Below are positions 15,429-23,612 of a stretch of DNA of 45,379 nt, piece after piece; the stretch's first letter is position 1, and each line of letters starts with the position of its first letter. This DNA comes from Actinomycetes bacterium. GTDB lineage: Bacteria; Actinomycetota; Actinomycetes; Mycobacteriales; Mycobacteriaceae. Where the stretch lies: contig JAEXZY010000157.1 of the NCBI GenBank assembly GCA_023404955.1, forward strand, positions 1-45,379, written 5' to 3'. The notes under the pieces were generated by a model. It made no database searches. It had not been told where the DNA came from and saw only the letters and a program-made list of their open reading frames with translations. Made by a program: the position numbers and the translations under genes.

Positions 15429-17633
15429 TCAGTCCCGCAATCCTATGCGGTCGTGGAGGCGCACCAACGGCGCCGGCGCCCACCAGTTCCATCGGCCCAG
15501 CATGTGCATGAACGCCGGGACCAGCAGCATCCGCACCAACGTCGCGTCGGCGAGCACCGCGAGCGTCAGCCCGACACCGAACATCCGCATGAACGCCACC
15601 TGCGCGGCGATCAGGGCCGCGAACGAGATCGCCATGAGCAGGGCCGCCGCGGTGACCACCCGCCCGGTGCGGGCCAATCCGAGGGCCACGCTCTCGTCGT
15701 TGGCCGCCGCGCTGCGGTCCGAGGCGAGCCAGTACTCCCGGATGCGGGAGACCAGGAACACCTCGTAGTCCATGGACAGGCCGAACGCGATACAGAACAG
15801 CAGCACCGGCATGTTGGCCACCAACGTGCCCGTCGGCGTCGTGCCCAGGGCGCCGAGGTGGCCGTCCTGGAAGATCCACACCAGCGCGCCGAATGCCGCA
15901 GTCAGCGACAACACGCTGAGCACAAGAGCTTTCAGGGGCAGCACCACCGAACCGGTGAGCAGGAACAGCAGCACCACGGTGATCGCCGCGATCACGCCGA
16001 GCACCGCAGGCAACCGCGAAGTGATCGCCTCCGAGCTGTCCCGATTGACCTGCGCGAGCCCGGTGAGCATCACCTCCCTGCCGTCGGGTGTGCCGACACC
16101 GTGCAGCTGGTCGAGTTGGCTTTCCGACGCGTCGGAGAACAGCGGCGCCGTGCTACCGACGGTGAGAAACGCTCTGCCGTCGGCCATTCCGGTCGCAGCC
16201 GCCGGCGGCCCCGCCTTCGCCCCGTCGGCGAATGCGCCGCCCGGCGCCGACACCGTTGTCACGCCGTCGACCCGGGACAGCGCCGCGGCGTATCCGTCGA
16301 GCTGCTCCGGGGTGACACCCCGTACGTCGGGCAGCACGACGGTGACGTTGTTCGACGAGTCGACCGCGAAGTCGCGCCGCATCTCGTCACCGACCTGCCG
16401 CGCCGAGGCGGACTGCGGCAGAACCCGGTCGTCGGGGAATCCCCATTTCGCCCCGAGGAACGGCAGACCCAGCAGCAGGAGCAGCGCCACAACGGCCAGT
16501 CCGATCGGAACGGGCCTGCGCATCACGAACGTCGTGGATCGGTACCAGAACATCCGCTCGATCGGGACGGGGACCGGGTCGGGCCGCCGCAGCACCCGGC
16601 GCAGCAGCCGGCGGACGTCGAACGCGTCGAGCCGATCACCGGCGAGCGCGATCGCGGCGGGCGCCACGACGATCGCGGCCATCGCTGCGAACGCCACCAC
16701 GGCGATCCCGGCGTAGGCGAACGACTTCAGGAAGTACATCGGGAAGATGATCATCGCGGCCATCGAGAGCGCCACGGTCATCGCGGAGAACAACACGGTG
16801 CGCCCGGCGGTCGTCATCGTGCGGATCAGCGCGCGTTCGCGGTCGGCGCCGTCGGCGAGCTCGTCGCGGTAGCGGCTGATGATCAACAGCGTGTAGTCGA
16901 TGGCCAGCGCCAGACCCATCGCGATCGATAAGTTCAACGCGAAGATCGACACATCGGTGACCAGCGTGACGGCCCGCAGCACCGCCATGGACCCCAGGAT
17001 CGCGAACCCGCCGACGGCCAGCGGCAACCCCGCGGCCAGCAGCCCACCGAAGACCCACACCAGCACGACGAAGCTCAGCGGGATCGCGATCGACTCCATC
17101 AGCAGCAGATCCCGTTCCGTCTGCGCATTGATCTGCACGTAGGTCATGGCGACGCCGCCCGCGCGCACCGTCACACCGTCGCGGTCGTACAACAGCGCGT
17201 CGCTGAGCTCCTCCGCGTGCCGCTGCGCACCGGTCTCTCCGCCGGTGATACCGGCGACGATCAATCCGGTCTTGCCGTCGCGACTGATCAGCGCCGCCGC
17301 GGCCGACGGCGGAGCGGTCCACGCCGAGGTCACCTGACCGACGTGAGGTGAGGCGGACAGCCCCGCCACGATGTCCGTCGCGACGCTCCGCGCAGCCTCG
17401 ATTCCGCCGTCGGCGGTGATGCTGACCAGCAGATCCATGTCGCCCTGGTCGAAGTGATCGATGAGCAACTGTGTCGCGCGCGACGATTCGGACGCCGGGT
17501 CACTGAAGCCGCCGGCGGACAGCTTTCCCACCACCGGGATACCGAAGATTCCGCAGGCCACCATCACCAACGCGGCGATGACGAGGATTCGACGCGGTGC
17601 GGCGATAGCCGATGAAGCAACCCGCTGCAACAC
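15429..17633 (-). CDS. mmpL13: MMPL-family (RND) transporter, intact MmpL13
   Basis: 734 residues from GTG at 17633 with a strong AGGAGG site. Two repeats of six helices after TM1, each with an extracytoplasmic loop (about 45-190 and 390-550). The proton-relay Asp-Tyr pairs typical of MmpL proteins appear in LALAIDYTLLIISRYRDEL and FGLSMDYEVFLVSRIREYW. MmpL proteins export lipids or siderophores; the MmpL13 substrate is unknown. In M. tuberculosis H37Rv this locus is, from memory, split into mmpL13a and mmpL13b, while here the frame is unbroken. The open frame upstream of 17633 lacks family features and overlaps doxX. Confidence 0.9.
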   Translation of the reverse strand: MLQRVASSAIAAPRRILVIAALVMVACGIFGIPVVGKLSAGGFSDPASESSRATQLLIDHFDQGDMDLLVSITADGGIEAARSVATDIVAGLSASPHVGQVTSAWTAPPSAAAALISRDGKTGLIVAGITGGETGAQRHAEELSDALLYDRDGVTVRAGGVAMTYVQINAQTERDLLLMESIAIPLSFVVLVWVFGGLLAAGLPLAVGGFAILGSMAVLRAVTLVTDVSIFALNLSIAMGLALAIDYTLLIISRYRDELADGADRERALIRTMTTAGRTVLFSAMTVALSMAAMIIFPMYFLKSFAYAGIAVVAFAAMAAIVVAPAAIALAGDRLDAFDVRRLLRRVLRRPDPVPVPIERMFWYRSTTFVMRRPVPIGLAVVALLLLLGLPFLGAKWGFPDDRVLPQSASARQVGDEMRRDFAVDSSNNVTVVLPDVRGVTPEQLDGYAAALSRVDGVTTVSAPGGAFADGAKAGPPAAATGMADGRAFLTVGSTAPLFSDASESQLDQLHGVGTPDGREVMLTGLAQVNRDSSEAITSRLPAVLGVIAAITVVLLFLLTGSVVLPLKALVLSVLSLTAAFGALVWIFQDGHLGALGTTPTGTLVANMPVLLFCIAFGLSMDYEVFLVSRIREYWLASDRSAAANDESVALGLARTGRVVTAAALLMAISFAALIAAQVAFMRMFGVGLTLAVLADATLVRMLLVPAFMHMLGRWNWWAPAPLVRLHDRIGLRD

Positions 17634-17649
17634 CTTCGCCTCCTGAGCA

Positions 17650-17672
17650 ATCGCCGCTATGTTAGCGGCGAT
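17650..17672. promoter_or_regulatory. 23-bp palindrome with overlapping divergent -10 elements
   Basis: Arms ATCGCCGCTA (17650-17659) and TAGCGGCGAT (17663-17672) are perfect inverted repeats around TGT. The centre holds TATGTT (17658-17663), a -10 hexamer seven bases before the doxX ATG, and on the other strand TAACAT (17664-17659), a -10 for mmpL13. A bound dimer would cover both promoters. The shape suits a TetR-type operator, but no such regulator gene adjoins it. Confidence 0.7.
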
Positions 17673-18210
17673 GACGACCGTCGAATCCACAGAGCGCCGC
17701 CTCGTCCCCGCCGACCGCTCGACTGCCGTCGGCCTGCTGATCCTCCGGCTGGGAATCGGCGCGGCCGTGCTGCAAGCCGGTCTCATCAAGGTCGTCGACT
17801 TTCCGGCCACTGTCGGGTTCATGAGCGAGGCCGGTTGGCGGCTTCCCACGCTCGCCGCGTTGATGGTGACCGCGTCGGAGACACTCGGAGGCCTGGCGCT
17901 GATCCTCGGAGCGCTGACTCCGCTCGCCGCCTGCGCCGTGCTGAGCGCGATGCTGTGCGCCTGGGCCGTGAACGTCTCGACCGCGGCGTTCTGGTCCGAC
18001 CCGTTCAACGTGCCGTTCCTGCTCGGGCTCGGGGCGGCCACGTTGCTGTTCACCGGGGCGGGGCTCTGGGCGGTCGACACTAAATTGGGCCGACGTCTGG
18101 CCTGGTCAATACGGGTCAAGGTGGCGTTGGTCGGCCTCGCCGTGGCGGCTGCCGTGCTGACCTGGGTGGCGCTCTACGGCGTCAACCCGATTCACCTGAC
18201 GCACCCGTAA
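17671..18210 (+). CDS. DoxX-family membrane protein
   Basis: 179 residues from ATG at 17671 (an ATG at 17659 would add four). The DoxX features are GLLILRLGIGAAVLQAGLIKV in helix 1, GFMSEAGWRLP, and ASETLGGLALILGALTPLAA in helices 2-3, with a fourth and probably a fifth helix after them. DoxX proteins are small inner-membrane proteins tied to quinone-linked thiol or redox stress responses, with poorly defined chemistry. The -10 hexamer seven bases upstream suggests a leaderless mRNA. It is divergent from mmpL13 and shares its operator-like palindrome. Confidence 0.82.
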   Translation: MTTVESTERRLVPADRSTAVGLLILRLGIGAAVLQAGLIKVVDFPATVGFMSEAGWRLPTLAALMVTASETLGGLALILGALTPLAACAVLSAMLCAWAVNVSTAAFWSDPFNVPFLLGLGAATLLFTGAGLWAVDTKLGRRLAWSIRVKVALVGLAVAAAVLTWVALYGVNPIHLTHP

Positions 18211-18299
18211 CGCGGTCCCGATATCGCAGACCCTACCCACCGGTAAGAATTGCCACAGTTTTCCGAAACGAGGCTCAAAGATCTCTTAGAGCCCGTGGT

Positions 18300-18305
18300 T
18301 ACTGT
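18300..18305 (+). promoter_or_regulatory. -10 element of a leaderless small gene
   Basis: TACTGT fits TANNNT and ends seven bases before the ATG at 18313. TTGCCA at 18250-18255 lies far upstream (44 bp), so there is no clear -35. Confidence 0.5.
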
Positions 18306-18312
18306 TCAGTAC

Positions 18313-18444
18313 ATGTGGATCGACGACACCAATGCTGATGTCATCAAGGTTGATTTCGACGCCCTCTACCACGGCGATGTTCTCGTCGAGGGATTGACGT
18401 CGGAGCAGCTCGACGACGAGCAGACCCTGCCTACCGCCGTGTGA
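18313..18444 (+). CDS. Small acidic protein, unknown
   Basis: A 43-residue frame, MWIDDTNADVIKVDFDALYH..., rich in Asp and Glu, with no membrane helix and no family I recognise. Support for it being real: a -10 hexamer at leaderless distance, a strong terminator 3 bp after its stop, and an otherwise empty 280-bp gap between doxX and the next gene. A longer reading from TTG at 18250 (64 residues) is possible but lacks a promoter. Confidence 0.5.
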   Translation: MWIDDTNADVIKVDFDALYHGDVLVEGLTSEQLDDEQTLPTAV

Positions 18445-18446
18445 CA

Positions 18447-18480
18447 AAGAGCGCGCGCCCGCCGCCGGACGCGCGCTCTT
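18447..18480. terminator. Intrinsic terminator-like hairpin
   Basis: AAGAGCGCGCG (18447-18457) pairs perfectly with CGCGCGCTCTT (18470-18480) around a 12-nt loop. It lies directly after the small ORF and 11 bp before the stop of the convergent nitronate-monooxygenase-like gene, so it can serve both strands. Confidence 0.8.
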
Positions 18481-18491
18481 CGCAGTAGTTG

Positions 18492-19481
18492 CTAGACCGC
18501 TGAGGTCTGCGCGACCATCCCGGCCAGCCGGCCGCGGATCAGGTCCTCCGCCTCAGCCACGATGCGCGACACCAGGTCGCCCACCGTCGGAATGTCGTTG
18601 ATCAGGCCCATGGCCGTGCCGACAGTCCAGATTCCCGCGTCGATGTCTCCCTCGTCGAACACCGTCCGGCCTCGCGAACCGGCCACCAGATCCTTGACGT
18701 CGTCGAACTGGCCGCCGCCCTTGAGGATCTCCACGACCTCTCGCGACACCACGTTCGATGCCACCCGCGCCGTGTTGTGCAGGCTGCGGAAGATCAGCTC
18801 CGTGCCCCGCTCGTCGCCCGCGACGATTGCGTCCTTCACGTTGTCGTGGATGCACGACTCGGCGGTGCACATGAACCGCGACCCCATGTTGATGCCGTCG
18901 GCGCCGAGCGCCAGTGCGGCCACGAGCCCCCGCGCGTCGGCGAAGCCGCCGGAGGCGATCATGGGGATCTCGATCTTGTCCGCGGCCGCGGGAATCAGCA
19001 CCAGACCCGGGATGTCGTCCTCGCCGGGATGACCCGCACATTCGAAGCCGTCGATGCTGATGCCGTCCACGCCGAGGCTCTGGGCCTTGACGGCGTGCCG
19101 CACCGAGGTGCACTTGTGCAGCACCTTGATGCCGTTGTCGTGGAACATCGGCAGGTGCGGCGCCGGATTGGACCCCGCCGTCTCGACGATCGTGATGCCG
19201 GCGTCGACGATGACCTGCCGGTACTCGTCATACGGCGGCGGGTTGATCGTCGGCAGGATCGTCAGGTTCACCCCGAACGGCTTGTCCGTCAGATCCCGCG
19301 TCTTGGCGATCTCGTTGGCCAGGTCGGCCGGCGTCGGCTGCGTCAACGCCGTCAGGAATCCCAGCGCGCCCGCATTGGCCACGGCGGCAACCAGTTCCGC
19401 ACGACCAACCCACTGCATGCCGCCCTGGGCGATCGGGTGCTCGACACCGAAGACCTCGGTGAACTTCGTCCGGATCGTCAT
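18492..19481 (-). CDS. Nitronate monooxygenase / FabK-like flavin (FMN) enzyme
   Basis: 329 residues, a TIM barrel of the 2-nitropropane dioxygenase family. N-terminal HPIAQGGMQWVGRAELVAAVANAGALG, the active-site His in FECAGHPGEDD, then MIASGGFADARGLVAALALGADGINMGSRF (phosphate binding) are visible in outline. The family includes nitronate monooxygenases, FabK enoyl reductases and the mycobacterial steroid-ring enzyme IpdC (Rv3553). The ATGA overlap with the SDR gene and operon with mcr favour an acyl-CoA reductase role over nitronate oxidation (inference). Confidence 0.85.
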   Translation of the reverse strand: MTIRTKFTEVFGVEHPIAQGGMQWVGRAELVAAVANAGALGFLTALTQPTPADLANEIAKTRDLTDKPFGVNLTILPTINPPPYDEYRQVIVDAGITIVETAGSNPAPHLPMFHDNGIKVLHKCTSVRHAVKAQSLGVDGISIDGFECAGHPGEDDIPGLVLIPAAADKIEIPMIASGGFADARGLVAALALGADGINMGSRFMCTAESCIHDNVKDAIVAGDERGTELIFRSLHNTARVASNVVSREVVEILKGGGQFDDVKDLVAGSRGRTVFDEGDIDAGIWTVGTAMGLINDIPTVGDLVSRIVAEAEDLIRGRLAGMVAQTSAV

Positions 19482-20230
19482 CGCGGAGCCATCCGGATCG
19501 CGCCGTCCAGCCGGATCGTCTCACCGTTGAGCATCGGGTTCTCGACGATGTGCGTCGCGAGCGCGCCGTACTCGTCGGGATCGCCCAGACGCGCCGGGTG
19601 CGGCACCTGCTTGCCCAGCGACGCCTGCGCCTCTTCGGGCAGCGAGCCCAGCAGCGGCGTCTTGAACAGGCCCGGAGCGATGGTGACGACGCGGATCAGA
19701 TCACGCGACAGGTCACGCGCGATCGGCAGCGTCATCCCGACCACGCCGCCCTTGGACGCCGAGTACGCGGCCTGCCCGATCTGCCCGTCGAACGCGGCCA
19801 CCGACGCGGTGTTGATGATGACACCCCGCTCACCGTCGATCGGCTCGGTCTTGGCGATCCGCTCGGCCGCCAGGCGGATGACGTTGAACGTACCGATCAG
19901 GTTGACCTCGACCACCTTTCGGAATCCGTCGAGGGGGAAGGGGCCCTCCTTGCCGAGGGTCTTGATCGCGTTGCCGATCCCCGCGCAGTTGACGTCGATG
20001 CGGACCGGGCCCATCTCCTCGGCCGCATCCAGCGCGGCGGCGACCTGCTCGGGATCGGTGACATTCGCCTCGACGAACTTCGCGCGCGGCCCCAGCTCGG
20101 CAACCGCGTCGGCACCCTTGAGGTCGATCACCACGACCGATGCGCCCCGGTCCAGCAGGCGCTTCGTCGTCGCCAGACCGAGACCGGATGCCCCTCCGGT
20201 GACGACCGCGACGGCGTCCTTGATCTCCAT
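19478..20230 (-). CDS. SDR, 3-hydroxyacyl-CoA dehydrogenase type II-like (Rv1144-like)
   Basis: 250 residues. NAD-binding TGGASGLG (11-18), acidic VVVIDLKG selecting NAD over NADP, the NAG-like CAGIGNA, catalytic Ser in INTASVAAFDGQ, and Tyr-x3-Lys in AYSASKGG. The layout resembles human HSD17B10, which oxidises branched 3-hydroxyacyl-CoAs and steroids. It follows mcr by 21 bp and overlaps the next gene by four bases. Together with the racemase it fits beta-oxidation of 2-methyl-branched acyl-CoAs from sterol side chains or methyl-branched lipids. Confidence 0.9.
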   Translation of the reverse strand: MEIKDAVAVVTGGASGLGLATTKRLLDRGASVVVIDLKGADAVAELGPRAKFVEANVTDPEQVAAALDAAEEMGPVRIDVNCAGIGNAIKTLGKEGPFPLDGFRKVVEVNLIGTFNVIRLAAERIAKTEPIDGERGVIINTASVAAFDGQIGQAAYSASKGGVVGMTLPIARDLSRDLIRVVTIAPGLFKTPLLGSLPEEAQASLGKQVPHPARLGDPDEYGALATHIVENPMLNGETIRLDGAIRMAPR

Positions 20231-20251
20231 AGATCGGTTCCTTTCTGTTGG

Positions 20252-21337
20252 CTAAACCCACTCCTGCAGAACAGCTTCGGTGTCGGCCCCCGGCACGCCC
20301 GGAGCCTTCGGGAGATCCGGCGCACTGCGCGAGAACCGCGGAGCCGGCGCCGGGTAGAGGTTGCCGTTCTCGCGGTAGAAGGTGTCGCGCTCGGTGTTGT
20401 GCGGCTCCGACTCGACCTCGGCGAACGACAGCACGGGAGTGACGCAGGCATCGGTGCCTGCGAACACTTCCGCCCAGTGATCCCGGTCGTGCGCCGCGAA
20501 CGCCTCGGTCAGCCGGGCCCGCAGTTCGGGCCAGCGGCTCACATCGTTCTGGTCGGGCAGCTCGGCGGCGTCGAGTCCGAGCCCCTTGAGCATCTCCGCG
20601 TAGAACTGCGGCTCGATCGCCCCGACCGCGACGTAGCGGCCATCGGAACAGGTGTAGGTGTCGTAGTAGGGCGCACCGGTGTCGAGCATGTTGGTTCCGC
20701 GCTCGTCGCTCCACATACCGGTGCCGCGGAACGCCCACATCATCGCCATCAGCACACTGGAACCGTCGACCATCGCGGCGTCGACGACCTGTCCCTTGCC
20801 GGAGGTCTGCCGTTCCCACAGCGCCGCCAAGACCCCGACCAGCAGGAACATCGAGCCGCCACCGAAGTCGCCGGCCAGGTTCAGCGGCGGCACCGGGCGC
20901 TCACCGGCCCGGCCGATCGCGTGCAGCGTGCCGTTGAGCGAGATGTAGTTGATGTCGTGACCGGCCTGCAGCGCCCGCGGACCGTCCTGACCCCAGCCGG
21001 TCATGCGCGCATAGATGAGGCGGTCGTTGACCTTGGCGCAGTCTTCGGGTCCCAGGCCGAGTCGTTCGGTGACCCCGGGCCGGAAGCCCTCGATCAGCAC
21101 ATCGGCCTTGGCGATCAGTGAGAGCACCTTCTCGATGTCGGCCGGGTCTTTGAGGTTGGCCCCGATCGATCGCCGGTTGCGCAACAGGTAGTCCCCACTC
21201 GGTGCGCCACCGGTTTTGCCTGGGCGTTCCACGCGCACGACGTCGGCACCCAGGTCACCGAGAATCATTGCCGCATGGGGTCCAGGGCCGATGCCGGCCA
21301 ACTCCACCACGCGCAATCCCTGCAGAGGTCCAGCCAT
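20252..21337 (-). CDS. mcr: Alpha-methylacyl-CoA racemase
   Basis: 361 residues, nearly identical in pattern to M. tuberculosis MCR (Rv1143, 360 residues). The CoA-transferase family III fold has catalytic His127 (QAGHDINYISLNG), Asp157 (NLAGDFGGGSMFL) and Glu242 (AIEPQFYAEML), each shifted by one from MCR His126, Asp156 and Glu241. It interconverts (2R)- and (2S)-methylacyl-CoA so that branched chains can enter beta-oxidation. I start at the ATG giving MAGPLQGLRVVELAG (21335-21337), not at the in-frame codon 42 bp upstream. It heads the operon with the SDR and the nitronate-monooxygenase-like gene. Confidence 0.95.
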   Translation of the reverse strand: MAGPLQGLRVVELAGIGPGPHAAMILGDLGADVVRVERPGKTGGAPSGDYLLRNRRSIGANLKDPADIEKVLSLIAKADVLIEGFRPGVTERLGLGPEDCAKVNDRLIYARMTGWGQDGPRALQAGHDINYISLNGTLHAIGRAGERPVPPLNLAGDFGGGSMFLLVGVLAALWERQTSGKGQVVDAAMVDGSSVLMAMMWAFRGTGMWSDERGTNMLDTGAPYYDTYTCSDGRYVAVGAIEPQFYAEMLKGLGLDAAELPDQNDVSRWPELRARLTEAFAAHDRDHWAEVFAGTDACVTPVLSFAEVESEPHNTERDTFYRENGNLYPAPAPRFSRSAPDLPKAPGVPGADTEAVLQEWV

Positions 21338-21423
21338 CTCCACCCGTCCTTTGTCTCGTCGCTCGGTCGAGCCCGACATAGCTTACTTGTATAACCTTCT
21401 CGGCCCACCTAGGGTGCCTGAGT

Positions 21424-22233
21424 ATGGCGACGACGCAGGACTACGTGGGTATCGACGACCTCCGGGTGAGCCGCGAGGGCGGCGTGCTGACTGTGACACT
21501 GCACCGCCCGGACAGCCTGAACTCGCTGACCGCGCCGATGTTGAACACGCTGGCCGACGCGCTGGAGCGCGCCGCCGACGACCCGGAGGTGCGGGTGGTG
21601 CGCATCGGGGGCGCCGGACGTGGCTTCTCGTCCGGGGCAGGCATCAGCGAATCCGATCACGCAGATCCGGAAGCGGCGGGCACGCCCGCCCAGGTACTAG
21701 ATGCCGCCAACCGCTGCATCCGTGCGATCGTGGCCCTGCCGCAGCCGGCCGTCGCGGTGGTGCAGGGCGCCGCAGCGGGTGTCGGGGCGTCGCTGGCCCT
21801 GGCCTGCGACGTCGTATTGGCCTCGGAGAAGGCGTTTTTCATGCTGGCGTTCACGAAGATCGGACTGATGCCCGACGGTGGGGCTTCGGCGTTGATCGCC
21901 GCAGCGATCGGCCGTATCCGCGCGATGCGGATGGCGCTGCTCGCCGAGCGCATTCCCGCCGCCGAGGCCTTCGACTGGGGTCTGGTGAGCGCGGTCTACC
22001 CGGTGGACGACTTCGCCGCTGAGGTCGATGCGGTCATCGAGCGGCTGGCACGCGGACCGGCGGTGGCGCTGCGCAAGACGAAGGACGCGGTCAACGCCGC
22101 GACACTGACCGCGCTCGAGGGCGCCCTCGAGCGCGAATCCGAGGGTCAGCTGATTCTGCTGGGCGCCAACGACTGCCGTGAAGGGATGCGCGCGTTCCAG
22201 CAGCGCCGGGAGCCGACCTTCACCGACACCTGA
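21424..22233 (+). CDS. Enoyl-CoA hydratase/isomerase (EchA10/EchA11-like)
   Basis: 269 residues, crotonase fold. VLTVTLHRPDSLNSL, the first oxyanion segment GRGFSSGAG, and VQGAAAGVGASLALACDVVLAS are visible. The usual catalytic Glu pair positions read LAFTKIGLMPDGGAS: the first Glu region is altered, leaving Asp, a pattern of isomerases and PaaG-like members, so isomerase rather than hydratase activity is possible. It is divergent from mcr, as echA11 is from mcr in M. tuberculosis. TAGGGT lies eight bases before the ATG. Confidence 0.88.
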   Translation: MATTQDYVGIDDLRVSREGGVLTVTLHRPDSLNSLTAPMLNTLADALERAADDPEVRVVRIGGAGRGFSSGAGISESDHADPEAAGTPAQVLDAANRCIRAIVALPQPAVAVVQGAAAGVGASLALACDVVLASEKAFFMLAFTKIGLMPDGGASALIAAAIGRIRAMRMALLAERIPAAEAFDWGLVSAVYPVDDFAAEVDAVIERLARGPAVALRKTKDAVNAATLTALEGALERESEGQLILLGANDCREGMRAFQQRREPTFTDT

Positions 22234-22313
22234 CCTGCTGGTCGAACTCAGCCCCGCGGTAGCGCGGCGAAAATCGTTCGACGCGAACACCACTCGTCGG
22301 CCACCATCGGTGA

Positions 22314-23612
22314 GTGAGCACGAACTTCGAGGTCGACGCAGGGATCGGCGCGGACGTCGCGACGCCGGCTGCGGACGCTCGCTGGCGCGTGCTCGCTCCT
22401 TTCCAGTTCCGCGAGTACCGCCTCCTCATCGCGGCTGTCTCGCTGTCGATCTTCGCCGAGGGCATGTGGGCGGTGGTGATGACGCTGCAGGTGATCGCCA
22501 TCGACAACGACCCCACCTCGCTGTCGCTGGTCGCTACCTGCCTGGGCGTCGGCCTGGTCGCGTTCGTGCTGGTCGGCGGGCTGGCGGCGGACCGTCTCCC
22601 CCAGCGCGCGATCATCATCGTCGTCGAAATCGTCAACACCGCAGTGGTTTCCACCGTCGCGGTGCTCGGCTTCACCGGCGCGCTGCGGATCTGGCATCTC
22701 GCGGTGGCGGCCGGCGCGCTGGGCGTGGCGGCCGCGTTCTTCTTTCCTGCCTACAGCGCGCTGCTTCCGCGAATTCTGCCGGCCGAGCAGCTGCTGGCCG
22801 CGAACGGCATCGAAGGCGTGGTCCGACCGGTGTTCCAGCGCGCCGCCGGCCCGGCGGTGGCGGGGATGCTGGTCGGCGCGACGTTCCCCGCCGCGGGCGC
22901 GCTCGTCGTGGCGGTCCTGTTCGCCGTCGGTCTGGCGCTACTCGTCGCGACCCGGCCGACCAGCAGAACCGCTGTCACACAACCACAGTCGCACCTGCTA
23001 CGGGATCTCCGCGAGGGCTTCGGGTTCGTGTGGCGCACGCCGTGGCTGCTGTGGACGCTGCTCTTCGCGAGCGTCTTCGTATTGGTGGTGCTCGGCCCCA
23101 TCGAAGTCCTGCTGCCCTTCATCGTCGCCGACAGGTTCGCCGACGGTGAGCAGACCTACGGTCTGGTGCTGGCGTTCTTCGGCGTGGGTAGCGCGCTCGG
23201 CGCGCTCGCGGTGTCGTCGCGCCGGCTGCCCCGCCGCTATCTCACGGTGATGATGACGATGTGGGGCCTGGGCTCGCTGCCCCTGGTGATCGTCGGCGTC
23301 ACGTCGTCGTTCCCGGTGATGGCGTTGGCCACGTTCGTCATCGGCATCACCGATGGCGCGGGCATGGTCATCTGGGGGACGCTGTTGCAGCGGCGGGTGC
23401 CGCCGGCAATGCTGGGCCGGGTGTCGAGCCTGGACTTCTTCGTCTCGCTCGCGTTCATGCCGGTGTCGTTCGCGATCATCGGCCCCTTGTCGAAGGTGGT
23501 CTCGATGCAGGCGATCTTCCTCACCGCGGGCGTGGTTCCGGTGTTACTCGCAGCGGTCGCGATGGCCGCGGCTCGGATGCGGCGCGACGAGGTCGCTCAC
23601 CCGCTGACCTAG
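22314..23612 (+). CDS. MFS transporter, Tap/EntS-like
   Basis: 432 residues from GTG at 22314. After a 30-residue cytoplasmic tail come FREYRLLIAAVSLSIFAEGMW and the A-type motif GGLAADRLPQRAIII, then PAYSALLPRILPAEQLLAANG, a segment typical of the MFS_3 group that includes mycobacterial Tap and TetV and the enterobactin exporter EntS. Twelve helices are expected, with a central basic loop (DLREGFGFVWRTPW). Drug or siderophore export is the likely role; the substrate is unknown. It overlaps the convergent CPBP gene by four bases. Confidence 0.85.
   Translation: MSTNFEVDAGIGADVATPAADARWRVLAPFQFREYRLLIAAVSLSIFAEGMWAVVMTLQVIAIDNDPTSLSLVATCLGVGLVAFVLVGGLAADRLPQRAIIIVVEIVNTAVVSTVAVLGFTGALRIWHLAVAAGALGVAAAFFFPAYSALLPRILPAEQLLAANGIEGVVRPVFQRAAGPAVAGMLVGATFPAAGALVVAVLFAVGLALLVATRPTSRTAVTQPQSHLLRDLREGFGFVWRTPWLLWTLLFASVFVLVVLGPIEVLLPFIVADRFADGEQTYGLVLAFFGVGSALGALAVSSRRLPRRYLTVMMTMWGLGSLPLVIVGVTSSFPVMALATFVIGITDGAGMVIWGTLLQRRVPPAMLGRVSSLDFFVSLAFMPVSFAIIGPLSKVVSMQAIFLTAGVVPVLLAAVAMAAARMRRDEVAHPLT

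Noticed and set aside
15399..16931. 510-codon plus-strand frame opposite mmpL13
   Set aside because: A shadow of mmpL13: the protein is His/Arg/Asp/Gln-rich without any domain, as is usual antisense to GC-rich membrane-protein genes.
18250..18444. 64-residue version of the small ORF from TTG
   Set aside because: The -10 hexamer lies inside this longer reading and the added residues cover promoter sequence; the 43-residue form is better supported.
21381..21423. KstR or KstR2 operator between mcr and the enoyl-CoA hydratase gene
   Set aside because: CTTACTTGTATAACCTT has only scattered similarity to either palindrome and no symmetry of its own.
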